Shown: positions 1-7,563, counted from the stretch's first letter. The stretch: DNA of 8,360 nt from a bacterium (GCA_022844575.1 JALHLL010000163.1:1-8360); one strand, 5' to 3'. A program made the numbers and translations. The notes: generated by a model not told the origin, from the sequence alone.

Positions 1-2443
1 ATATAGCAAGCCCAAGTCCCGTACCCTCGCTATGCAAAGATTCGACCTGACTAAAAGGTTCGAAAATAGTCGGCAATCTGTCTATAGGGATACCTTTTCC
101 GGTATCTTTTACGGTAAATAATATCTCAACCGACCGTGAATCCTCAATCTGATAATCGGATATTTTTTTAATGGAAAATTCTATGAAACCTTTTTGAGTA
201 AATTTTACGCTATTTCCTATAAGATTAATACATACTTGTTTAAGTCGTTTTTTATCACCGACTATGTACTTAGGGAGTAGTGAATCTTTTATTACATAAA
301 AATTAATATTCTTTTGAGCTGATTTCAGGGAAAAAATCGAAATCAAATCATCAATGAACTCTTCCAATGAAAGTGGTTCATATAAAAATTCCAATTTATC
401 AGCTTCTATTTTCGACATATCAAGCACATCATTAATCATCGCATGGAGGTGTTGACCGCTTTTGTACATTGCGGAAATAAACTCTCTTTGTTTGTGCGGA
501 ATTGCCTGATCTTCCTGCAAAATTTGAGAAAATCCTATAATTGCATTAAGGGGCGTTCTTAGTTCGTGGGTCATAGAAGAGAGAAAAGCCGATTTTGCTC
601 TATTCGCTCTTTCAGATTCTTCTTTTGCCTTTACTATTTCCAATTCGGCTCTCTTATTTTCGGTAATATTCTGAACAATCCCCAACATTTTAATATAGCG
701 TCCATTCTCATCATATATCGGCTCGCAGATGCACCGCACATAATGCGTTGTCCCGTCATCGTGTACTATCGGAAAATCAATATCGAAGGGTTGACGAGAA
801 ATAACGGATTCGCTCCATGACTTTACAATTTCACTATAAACATCCACTGTCACCAATTTTTTTAAATTCAAACCCTTCATTTCCAGTCCGTCGGTATATC
901 CAAAAGCAATTCCCGGGTTACTTGACCAATAATCTCTATTACCGTCGGCAGCCGTTTCAAAACTTGCAAGTTTTGCAATCGTATGTGCCTTTTGTAATGA
1001 AGATTCACTTTTTCTTAATGCTTCTTCCGATAATTTTCTTTGAGTAATATCACGATATAGCCACATATTCCATTCAGCACTTTCGTGCAGTTGAATTGGT
1101 ACATAAGTGCGCTCAAAAAATCTGCCATCTTGCAATAATAATTGTTCATCATATACAACGACTCTATTGTTCAGAATTTCATCAATTCTCTTTATAAATT
1201 TTTCCGGATCACCGAAAAGAGATGTTGCTTGTATCTCTGTGTGAACATGATTATCGCCGATTACGTCTTTCGGACTGAAGGGTAACTGAAACAATGTACA
1301 TAAGCTTGAATTTACATACATTACATTATGTCTTTCGTCTTCTACAAGAACACCTATAAATATATTCTCCATAAGTTGCAACAGCAATTCCGCCGTCGTA
1401 TTTATTTTTTTCTCGGCAGCCCTATGTTCCGTAATATCAAACTCAACGGATAAGAAACCAGTATGCATATTATTCTCATCGAAAATCGGATCTATATGAA
1501 ACTGAGTCCAGTATTCCCTTCCATCTTTTGTTTTGTTAAGTATTTCATTGTTATATGGCTTTTTTTGTTCCATTGCTTCATTAATAGCAGTAAGTACCTC
1601 TTTATTCGTTAGTTCGCTCATCAAAACGCTTCCGGGTCTTTTACCTTTCATTTCTTCTAAGGTATATCCTGTCATTTCGGTAAATGCTGCATTAACCCAC
1701 AGTGTCTCTCCGATCACATTGGTTATGATAACAGTATTTTGTGTCTTTTCGGCAACAAACGATAATAAATTGAGACGAGCCATAATTTCCTCATTTTTCC
1801 TCATCTCTTCCTTTAATTCCTTACTAAAGGGAAAAACTACAAATACCCACGCTATACATATAACACATATAATAATCACCAAATCATATTTATCGAACCA
1901 ATGTTTGGCTGCTAAACGATCTGCAAGTAATTCTGCATAAATATTAACAGCTTTTTCTAATTTTACCGGAAGCGTTGAGTTTATATCACTGCGTATATAT
2001 TCGGCATGATTGCGTTCTTTAACGGAAATAGTTTTGGCATACAGTATTATTTCCGCCGCATTTAGAAATGACTTAAGATGGTTATCAAGCGTATCGGGAG
2101 CTGTATAAAGCAATGTGTGAATTTTATCTGTAAGCTCAGGATTATCTATTATTGATTCTTGTAAGTTTATTAACTCATTATGTACGGACTGCACCCTCTC
2201 GATGGTTTCTTTGAGTTCCCTTTTACCGAGAGTATCCCCCTTATCTACCCAATTATCGGTTAGGATGGCAATTCTATGGCAATACATTCTCTGTCTGCCT
2301 GCCTTATTTATTATATCAATAACCTTTTTACCATCACCCAGGTTATGCGTAAAATACTCGTGAGCGATAGCCAGGCATATTAGCACACTCAATAGAATTA
2401 ATGTTCGCAAATGAAGTCGAACAAATAAGCCACGACCTGTCAT
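1..2443 (-). CDS. Membrane sensor histidine kinase with PilJ/NarX-like sensor and three PAS domains (partial, 3' end beyond window)
   Basis: The frame is open for 814 codons from ATG 2441-2443 to the left edge, with no stop, so the C-terminus is missing. Visible order: TM1 (about residues 11-29); a periplasmic helical region (about 34-186) with AGRQRMYCHRIAIL near its start, resembling the PilJ/NarX-type sensor box; TM2 (about 187-206); PAS1 (about 224-343, ending DITEHR); PAS2 (about 348-464, ending RDITQRK); PAS3 (about 481-598, ending NITENKR); HisKA with MTHELRTPLNAIIGFSQIL, phospho-acceptor His about residue 626; then HATPase_c with N box (NLIGNSVKFTQ), G1 (DTGKGIP), F box (IFEPFSQ) and G2 (GTGLGLAI) at the edge. 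By family knowledge it autophosphorylates on His in response to a periplasmic and/or cytoplasmic signal. The start lies 18 bases after the permease stop, in the same frame, with no visible Shine-Dalgarno sequence, suggesting translational coupling. Its ligand is unknown. A C-terminal receiver domain, as in hybrid kinases, may lie outside the window. Confidence 0.95.
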   Translation of the reverse strand, partial: MTGRGLFVRLHLRTLILLSVLICLAIAHEYFTHNLGDGKKVIDIINKAGRQRMYCHRIAILTDNWVDKGDTLGKRELKETIERVQSVHNELINLQESIIDNPELTDKIHTLLYTAPDTLDNHLKSFLNAAEIILYAKTISVKERNHAEYIRSDINSTLPVKLEKAVNIYAELLADRLAAKHWFDKYDLVIIICVICIAWVFVVFPFSKELKEEMRKNEEIMARLNLLSFVAEKTQNTVIITNVIGETLWVNAAFTEMTGYTLEEMKGKRPGSVLMSELTNKEVLTAINEAMEQKKPYNNEILNKTKDGREYWTQFHIDPIFDENNMHTGFLSVEFDITEHRAAEKKINTTAELLLQLMENIFIGVLVEDERHNVMYVNSSLCTLFQLPFSPKDVIGDNHVHTEIQATSLFGDPEKFIKRIDEILNNRVVVYDEQLLLQDGRFFERTYVPIQLHESAEWNMWLYRDITQRKLSEEALRKSESSLQKAHTIAKLASFETAADGNRDYWSSNPGIAFGYTDGLEMKGLNLKKLVTVDVYSEIVKSWSESVISRQPFDIDFPIVHDDGTTHYVRCICEPIYDENGRYIKMLGIVQNITENKRAELEIVKAKEESERANRAKSAFLSSMTHELRTPLNAIIGFSQILQEDQAIPHKQREFISAMYKSGQHLHAMINDVLDMSKIEADKLEFLYEPLSLEEFIDDLISIFSLKSAQKNINFYVIKDSLLPKYIVGDKKRLKQVCINLIGNSVKFTQKGFIEFSIKKISDYQIEDSRSVEILFTVKDTGKGIPIDRLPTIFEPFSQVESLHSEGTGLGLAI

Positions 2444-2461
2444 AATTAAATATGAAAATAA

Positions 2462-3994
2462 TTATCGTATTAGTTTTAGCCCCGGTCTTTTCCGACGCAA
2501 ACGACCATCTTGCCTTATTCTTTTTTCCGTCCAGCGAGATACAATGACAAACGGAATACCAATAATAAAATATATGAGAGCAACCTGAATACCTATTCCG
2601 AAATAATCGTAATATGTAGTAGCCAATAGATTGTATTGCTGCGTCAAATCAATAATCGTAATCATAGATACCAATGAGGAATCTTTTAAAAGCGAAATAA
2701 AATCATTTGTTATCGGTGGTATAACAAGCCGTATGGATTGCGGCAGAATAACATATCGTAACGATTGCCATCGTGTCATGCCTAATGCTTTTGCCGCCTC
2801 ATACTGAGCCCTTGGCACCGATAGCAATCCTGCACGATAGTTTTCGGCTTCAAAAGCAGCATAATTCAACCCCAACCCTATTACACCTGCCATAAACGGA
2901 TCGAGCTTAATGCCGATATTAGGCAAACCGTAAAAAATCAATAAAAGCTGAACCAATAAAGGTGTACCGCGAACAATTTCTATATAGGCAACGGCAAGAA
3001 ACTTAAAGGGCGTATATATTCTTATTATGGCAAGAATCAATCCCATTGCCATTGCCAACATCATCGAAAAAATGGAAATCACAATAGTCGTCCATGCCGC
3101 CCTACCGAACATCGGTAAAAAGGTGAGATACCTATCGAAACGTTCTTGCCAACTTATGCTACGGTTCATGGCTTCCACAAAGGAATTATACTCTGTCGGT
3201 TCATTCTCCGACGGTGCATAATCCTCCGTTAATTCCGCCATATTATTATTCCATAGTTTCCACTTTTCTAATATTTTTCTTAATTCGCCGTTGTGTTTAA
3301 TTTTTTCTATTGCCGCGCTTAATTCATCACGTAAAACCAAACTGCCCTTTTTTACTGCAACACCATACATCAAACGGTCAATTTCTCCGCCAACTATTTT
3401 TAATCCTTTTACGGTAGGCACATAATAAATAGCCACCGGCGCATCTATAATAAAAGCATCAATTCTGCCATTGAGCAAATCCTGATAACCGGAAACTTCC
3501 TGCTCATAACTTAAAATCGTCAATCCGCCGAACTTTTCGAGAAACATAAATGCTTCCGAACCAGTTAATGTTCCCACTTTTTTGCCGCGACAATCCTCCA
3601 GAGAATGAATGCTTGTATTATTATCGGGTACAACAATGGTCTGATGAGTTACATAATATGGCGAACTGAAATCAACTTCCGCCAAATGTTCGGGGGTGAT
3701 TACAATTCCGTCAATCACAACATCGTAATTATTTCGACCCAAACCCGAAATAAGCCCTTCATAACTGTTCTGCACAAATAATGCTCTTTTATTCATAACC
3801 TTTGCAAGGGCATGAATAATATCTACGTCAAAACCTTTTATCTTCGATGGGTCATGAGGGTCGGCAAAACAATATGGCGCGCCGCTTCGAGCATCTGCTC
3901 CGAAACGTATGATATTTTCCGGTCTTACATGTTGTGCAAATGTCGGATAAGTACACAAAACCAGTACAATAGTTAGAATGAGTTTTTTAACCAT
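2462..3994 (-). CDS. Polar amino acid ABC transporter, fused solute-binding and permease protein
   Basis: This 510-residue protein combines two normally separate subunits of a HisM/GlnP-type importer. A signal peptide (about 1-20, ending TFA before Gln, no lipobox Cys) precedes a family 3 solute-binding domain (about 25-255; ITPEH...VDFSSPYY, a TGSEAF loop, and GRIDAFIIDAP). A linker (about 255-285) leads to a five-helix permease domain (about 285-495) with the EAA loop around 383-416 (SVPRAQYEAAKALGMTRWQ). HisM-type permeases start on the periplasmic side, so the fusion puts the binding domain where it is needed. The frame extends to a GTG at 4018, but ATG 3992-3994 is preferred because AGGGAGGA (4003-4010) lies 8 bases upstream and the signal peptide then starts with MVKK. 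The gene overlaps the ATPase gene by 8 bases. Oddity: the Arg that holds the ligand alpha-carboxylate in GlnH-type proteins (TxER motif) is His at residue 103, so the substrate should not be assumed to be glutamine. Confidence 0.93.
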   Translation of the reverse strand: MVKKLILTIVLVLCTYPTFAQHVRPENIIRFGADARSGAPYCFADPHDPSKIKGFDVDIIHALAKVMNKRALFVQNSYEGLISGLGRNNYDVVIDGIVITPEHLAEVDFSSPYYVTHQTIVVPDNNTSIHSLEDCRGKKVGTLTGSEAFMFLEKFGGLTILSYEQEVSGYQDLLNGRIDAFIIDAPVAIYYVPTVKGLKIVGGEIDRLMYGVAVKKGSLVLRDELSAAIEKIKHNGELRKILEKWKLWNNNMAELTEDYAPSENEPTEYNSFVEAMNRSISWQERFDRYLTFLPMFGRAAWTTIVISIFSMMLAMAMGLILAIIRIYTPFKFLAVAYIEIVRGTPLLVQLLLIFYGLPNIGIKLDPFMAGVIGLGLNYAAFEAENYRAGLLSVPRAQYEAAKALGMTRWQSLRYVILPQSIRLVIPPITNDFISLLKDSSLVSMITIIDLTQQYNLLATTYYDYFGIGIQVALIYFIIGIPFVIVSRWTEKRIRQDGRLRRKRPGLKLIR

Positions 3995-4802
3995 TGTTGA
4001 TGTCCTCCCTACCGACACTCATAATTCGCTTCAGGAAACGTTGTGTCCGTTCGTCTTTCGGATGCTCGACCATAAACTCCTCGGCGAGTATTTCCACGAT
4101 TTCGCCTTTATCCATAAACACAATATAATCGCTTGCATCTTTAGCAAATTGCATTTCATGCGTAACGATAATTTGCGTCATGCCTTCAGCATTCAATTCA
4201 CGCATAACCGATAATACTTCGCCAACCAGTTCCGGATCCAAAGCGGAAGTCGGTTCATCGTACAACATAACATTAGGAGACATAGCCAAAGCACGAGCAA
4301 TAGCCCCTCTTTGTATCTGACCGCCTGATAATTGATCAGTACGGCGGTCTGCCAAATTTTTCAGACCAACTTTATCTAACTGACGCAATGCAATTTCGCG
4401 AGCAATATCTTTTTCCATACCCTGAACCACAACAGGAGCTAACATCACATTTTCAAGAACAGTTTTATGCGGAAATAAATTGAAGGTTTGAAATACCATA
4501 CCCACTGATTGACGCAAACGATGCGCCCTTTTTTCAATCTGACTATAGCTTACATTTGTTCCTTCTCGGCGGTCGAGAACTATATCGGCAACGGTAACCG
4601 AACCCCCGTCTATTATCTCAAGAGCATTGATGCAACGTAACAATGTGGATTTTCCGCAACCCGATGGACCTATAATGGAAACCAGATCGCCCTCGAAGAT
4701 AGATAAGGAGATATTCTTCAATACTTCCGTATTGTCGAACAGTTTTGTTACCCCTTCCAGACGTATCAGTGCCGAATGCCCACTATGGTCGTGTTTTTGC
4801 AT
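3987..4802 (-). CDS. Polar amino acid ABC transporter ATP-binding protein (GlnQ/HisP-like)
   Basis: This 271-residue protein is the ATPase of the importer and acts on the cytoplasmic face with the fused permease encoded next. All core motifs are intact: Walker A GPSGCGKST (45-53), Q-loop Gln about 105 in VFQTFNLFPH, signature LSGGQIQR (158-165), Walker B VMLYDE (178-183), D-loop SALD (186-189) and H-loop His 215 in VTHEM. The signature tail reads IQRGAIARAL where QQRVAIARAL is usual in this family, a mild deviation. The N-terminus has about 10 extra residues rich in His (MQKHDHSGHS) before the conserved domain. ATG 4800-4802 is the only plausible start seen, although no clear Shine-Dalgarno sequence precedes it. 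It is the first gene of the leftward operon. Its last codons overlap the next start (ATGGTTAA), indicating coupled translation of the two transporter parts. Symbol withheld because the substrate is not established. Confidence 0.95.
   Translation of the reverse strand: MQKHDHSGHSALIRLEGVTKLFDNTEVLKNISLSIFEGDLVSIIGPSGCGKSTLLRCINALEIIDGGSVTVADIVLDRREGTNVSYSQIEKRAHRLRQSVGMVFQTFNLFPHKTVLENVMLAPVVVQGMEKDIAREIALRQLDKVGLKNLADRRTDQLSGGQIQRGAIARALAMSPNVMLYDEPTSALDPELVGEVLSVMRELNAEGMTQIIVTHEMQFAKDASDYIVFMDKGEIVEILAEEFMVEHPKDERTQRFLKRIMSVGREDINNG
4003..4010 (-). promoter_or_regulatory. Strong ribosome binding site that decides the permease start
   Basis: On the minus strand this reads AGGGAGGA, a near-perfect Shine-Dalgarno sequence, 8 bases before ATG 3992-3994. 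It lies inside the end of the ATPase gene and downstream of the alternative GTG at 4018. This supports starting the fusion protein at 3994 and fits translational coupling. Confidence 0.8.
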
Positions 4803-4873
4803 AAGTTCAGTTGAAAATGAACAATATGTATATGAATGCTAAAACGATAGCAACGAATTTAGGGAAATGACTT

Positions 4874-4903
4874 TGTATAACAATTCTTTGAGCCATACAT
4901 CAA
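4874..4903 (-). promoter_or_regulatory. Possible sigma70-like promoter for the ABC transporter/kinase operon
   Basis: On the minus strand TTGATG (4898-4903) is followed after 18 bases by TATACA (4874-4879), a fair match to -35/-10 boxes. It would start transcription near 4866 and leave a leader of about 64 bases before the ATPase start at 4802. The -35 box falls within an imperfect dyad (TTCTTTG at 4884-4890, CAAAGAA at 4905-4911). The match is by eye in AT-rich DNA and could be chance. Confidence 0.3.
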
Positions 4904-5023
4904 CCAAAGAACTGAAACTACTTTAATAAAAAAGTGTAAATAAATGTTAATTCTGAACCGTTATATCTGCGATATGAAACAAACACACGGCTACATACAC
5001 TTAGCATACAGTATAAACACCAT

Positions 5024-5037
5024 GTACACAGTTGTAC
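5024..5037. repeat. Short inverted repeat GTACA-N4-TGTAC
   Basis: A perfect 5-base dyad with a 4-base spacer lies 64-77 bases upstream of the surface-protein start. Its size and place would suit a dimeric regulator operator, but 5-base arms also occur by chance and no known consensus is recognised. Confidence 0.25.
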
Positions 5038-5049
5038 CAATAAACAAAC

Positions 5050-5070
5050 GTGTTTTACCAAACACTTTTT
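5050..5070 (+). repeat. Short hairpin GTGTTT-TACC-AAACAC followed by five T
   Basis: A 6-base perfect stem (5050-5055 with 5060-5065), a 4-base loop and a T-run give the form of a weak rho-independent terminator on the plus strand. No rightward gene precedes it. If real, it would be a leader attenuator or an operator about 30 bases before the start at 5101. The stem is AT-rich and weak. Confidence 0.3.
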
Positions 5071-5089
5071 CATCTTTTTAACACATTTT

Positions 5090-5093
5090 GAGG
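5090..5093 (+). promoter_or_regulatory. Ribosome binding site (GAGG) of the surface-protein gene
   Basis: GAGG ends 7 bases before ATG 5101. This canonical spacing supports the chosen start, which is also immediately followed by a signal peptide. Confidence 0.65.
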
Positions 5094-5100
5094 TATTTTT

Positions 5101-7563
5101 ATGAAGAGCACCATCTTGATGACGAAACTATGTGTGTACCTTTGCTTCTTGGCACTTATTTCCATATCGGCTAAAGCGCAGGAAACTCCGAATGCCGCCG
5201 AGAATTTGAACATTGAATGGATAAACGGTACCGATCCGTTAAATCGGTCAATAATAGTACGATGGGATGCTCCCTCAAGCGGAGTTGCACCCGATAGTTA
5301 TAATATTTATTACGTAACGACAGATTTGTTCGGTGCGTCCTCAACGGAGTTTATTCAGTTCAATACAACAGAAACTGAGTATAGAATACCTGCCGGTAGT
5401 ATTATCACGGGATATCCTACGCATTTAGTAGCGGTAAATCCTGTAAAAGATATATATGAGAATCAGCAGTTTACCTTAGTAGGACTATTTGATCCTTTGT
5501 TTGAAATAGATCCTAACGATGTTCTAACCGAGAACCTTATACAGATTCGGAACGGCTTAATAATGGCTGAACCAAATACCTTACTTCAATCGAAGATTGA
5601 TGCGCAAGTTTTTGGTTTTCCTGATGCTGTCTTAACCTATGAACTTATTGATGGTCCCACAGGATTGACAATCGGTTTCAACACCGGAGAGATAACGTGG
5701 TTTGCAGGTGAAATCGGCTATGATGACTTTAGTGTTAGAATAAGTACTGAAATACAGAACAAAGCTATCAGTAAAGTTGTACCGTTCCGCATACAAACAG
5801 GCAATCCGTTACGCGTAGAGTTTACAAGTACCCCTCCTAATTCTATACGATCGGGTACAGACTTTGTCTATGATGCAAATGCCATTAATCTTGAAGATCC
5901 GAATGCTCCGATAACCTATGCACTTGAGTATTCAACAAGCAACGGTTCAGGTGAAGAAGCAACTATAGATCCTATCACAGGAGTCTTGCAATGGAAAGCA
6001 CCACAATTCTCAAGCGAACCTTTTGGTTTTCAGGCTCTTATCGTAGCAAGATCAGGCAGATTATTCGGATACCAACAGGTTGAGGTTTTCATTGCCGACC
6101 CCATTACAGTATATGATTATCAGTACGGCGTTCCGCAGAGAACAGAAGTTGGTATGCAGTTTATAAACCGAATTTTTGCTTATACGCTTGACAGTTCGTA
6201 TGCTGACCTGCGCTTTGCTTTGGCAAACTCACCTGAAGGAATGAAAATAGATGAGAGATCCGGTGAAATTTCATGGATACCGAATGAGGTTGGCTCTTAT
6301 ACCTATGAAGTTATCGTTACTAATGGCATTGAAAGCGTAACAAAAAAATTCTCGGTAGAAACTTTCAGAGGTCTTCGTGTGGAATTCCCATACTACTTTA
6401 TCACACGACTGGGTGAAGAGCGTTCTGAAAAGATTAATGCTTTAGTAAGCGGAATTGATAATCCCCAAGTAAAGTTCTCTTTAGTAGATGCACCGGAAGG
6501 AATGTCTTTAAAAGATGATGGAACGATATCATGGCTTTCCAATGACAAAGAATTGGCAAAACGTGGCGAAATGATTCCTGTAACCATAGTTGCAGAATAC
6601 GAATCACTCAAAAGCGAATTCCAGTTTCAAGCAATACTCTACACCGAACCGGAAACACCTGCATTCATTGAACCTATTGATTGGAACATACCTTACTGGG
6701 CGAATGAAGGTGAAAAATATATAGCTAACTGGGAAGCACGTATTATCGCTGTGCCGAATGCGACATTCAAGTATTCGCTTAAGAATGCACCTATGGGTAT
6801 GACAATAGGCAATAAGACAGGCACCGTGGAATGGAATACTTCCGAAAAAGGATTATTCTATTATACTGTGGTTATTGAGGCGGATAATGGCATGAGCACC
6901 GAGTTTATGTATCCGCTGTTTGTAGGAGATCAATACATAGAAGTTGACGGAGACTGGGAAGATAAAACATACTTGATGGAAATGCCTATTGGAACTGTAG
7001 GATATGAATATCAGCAAGGTTTCACTGCACTTTCACTTTCCGACGGCACTACACTCGATCCGAATGAATATGAGTACACTTTGGAATCAGCCCCCGAAGG
7101 TATGACAATCATATCGGGTAATCCTGACATCGGATTAAACTTTCCAATGCTTATCTCTTGGACTCCGGAACGCGCAGGCGCATATACGGTAGTGTTAAAA
7201 GCAACGCATCCGAGCAGCAAAGGTGTAGCCAGAGTACGCCTTACAATATACATTATGGGTAATGAGGTTGAAGGTAAAATGAATGAAGAAATTTTATCAC
7301 GTCGCCGTGTTTCGAGTGTTAACGACCAACCGAATAATTCTTCTAATCTTATTGTATATCCGAATCCGGCAACAAATACTATAAGTGTTGTTAATACAGG
7401 TGCGGAACCTCAACAAGTTACGATATCCGATTTATTAGGTAATACCGTATTACAATCAACAAATTCGACGATTGATGTTTCTTCACTTTCAACAGGAACA
7501 TACACCGTGAGAGTGCAGCGTGGACTTGTAAACGAAACTACACCTCTCATAATAAAGAGATAA
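5101..7563 (+). CDS. Secreted surface protein with tandem Ig-like (He_PIG-type) repeats and T9SS type A C-terminal sorting domain
   Basis: This 820-residue protein starts with a signal peptide (about 1-26, ending AKA before Gln). A fibronectin III-like domain follows (about 32-130; VRWDAPSSG, SYNIYYV). Six units of about 91-112 residues start near 137, 234, 331, 424, 515 and 607. Most share a core resembling putative-Ig (He_PIG) and cadherin-like folds: a 'sPeGMtI' turn, 'tGeIsW.P', then G.y...v.a.ngi. Examples are NSPEGMKIDERSGEISWIPN and NAPMGMTIGNKTGTVEWN. Unit 2 has lost the P-x-GM turn and unit 6 has an insertion before ISWTPE. The C-terminus (about 748-820) begins NLIVYPNPATNTISV, contains ISDLLGNTVLQ and STGTYTVRV, and ends PLIIKR, the layout of type A T9SS sorting domains. 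By family knowledge this directs export through the outer membrane, usually with surface anchoring. No enzymatic domain is visible, so an adhesin or structural role is inferred. The gene appears monocistronic: double stop TAATAG, then a terminator. Confidence 0.93.
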   Translation: MKSTILMTKLCVYLCFLALISISAKAQETPNAAENLNIEWINGTDPLNRSIIVRWDAPSSGVAPDSYNIYYVTTDLFGASSTEFIQFNTTETEYRIPAGSIITGYPTHLVAVNPVKDIYENQQFTLVGLFDPLFEIDPNDVLTENLIQIRNGLIMAEPNTLLQSKIDAQVFGFPDAVLTYELIDGPTGLTIGFNTGEITWFAGEIGYDDFSVRISTEIQNKAISKVVPFRIQTGNPLRVEFTSTPPNSIRSGTDFVYDANAINLEDPNAPITYALEYSTSNGSGEEATIDPITGVLQWKAPQFSSEPFGFQALIVARSGRLFGYQQVEVFIADPITVYDYQYGVPQRTEVGMQFINRIFAYTLDSSYADLRFALANSPEGMKIDERSGEISWIPNEVGSYTYEVIVTNGIESVTKKFSVETFRGLRVEFPYYFITRLGEERSEKINALVSGIDNPQVKFSLVDAPEGMSLKDDGTISWLSNDKELAKRGEMIPVTIVAEYESLKSEFQFQAILYTEPETPAFIEPIDWNIPYWANEGEKYIANWEARIIAVPNATFKYSLKNAPMGMTIGNKTGTVEWNTSEKGLFYYTVVIEADNGMSTEFMYPLFVGDQYIEVDGDWEDKTYLMEMPIGTVGYEYQQGFTALSLSDGTTLDPNEYEYTLESAPEGMTIISGNPDIGLNFPMLISWTPERAGAYTVVLKATHPSSKGVARVRLTIYIMGNEVEGKMNEEILSRRRVSSVNDQPNNSSNLIVYPNPATNTISVVNTGAEPQQVTISDLLGNTVLQSTNSTIDVSSLSTGTYTVRVQRGLVNETTPLIIKR

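Larger units (their letters stand above)
4803..5100. other. Divergent intergenic region of 298 bases
   Basis: This AT-rich stretch separates the leftward ABC/kinase operon from the rightward surface-protein gene, so promoters for both should lie here. It contains a possible leftward sigma70-like promoter (4874-4903), two short inverted repeats (5024-5037 and 5050-5065) and the ribosome binding site of the rightward gene (5090-5093). I saw no credible small ORF, RNA gene or Bacteroidetes-type TAnnTTTG motif in either direction. Confidence 0.7.

Noticed and set aside
566..1047. Two short plus-strand open frames
   Set aside because: Both are antisense to the PAS and HisKA coding region and show no recognisable domain or ribosome binding site.
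1533..1940. Open frame of 135 codons on the plus strand with hydrophobic segments
   Set aside because: It lies wholly opposite the kinase gene, whose antisense frame gives a continuous, motif-rich protein. The hydrophobic look is the complement of that coding sequence, and there is no ribosome binding site or family match.
1..2443. Possible frameshift or pseudogene, because no closed reading frame is found for this stretch
   Set aside because: Translating the minus strand from 2443 gives an uninterrupted frame with all kinase motifs. It is open only because the gene runs past the window edge.
4884..4911. Inverted repeat TTCTTTG-N14-CAAAGAA
   Set aside because: Seven-base AT-rich arms with a 14-base spacer are expected by chance in about 300 bases. 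It is mentioned only because it overlaps the possible -35 box.
7011..7253. Minus-strand open frame inside the surface-protein gene
   Set aside because: It is antisense to repeat unit 6, with no motif, start signal or context supporting a gene.
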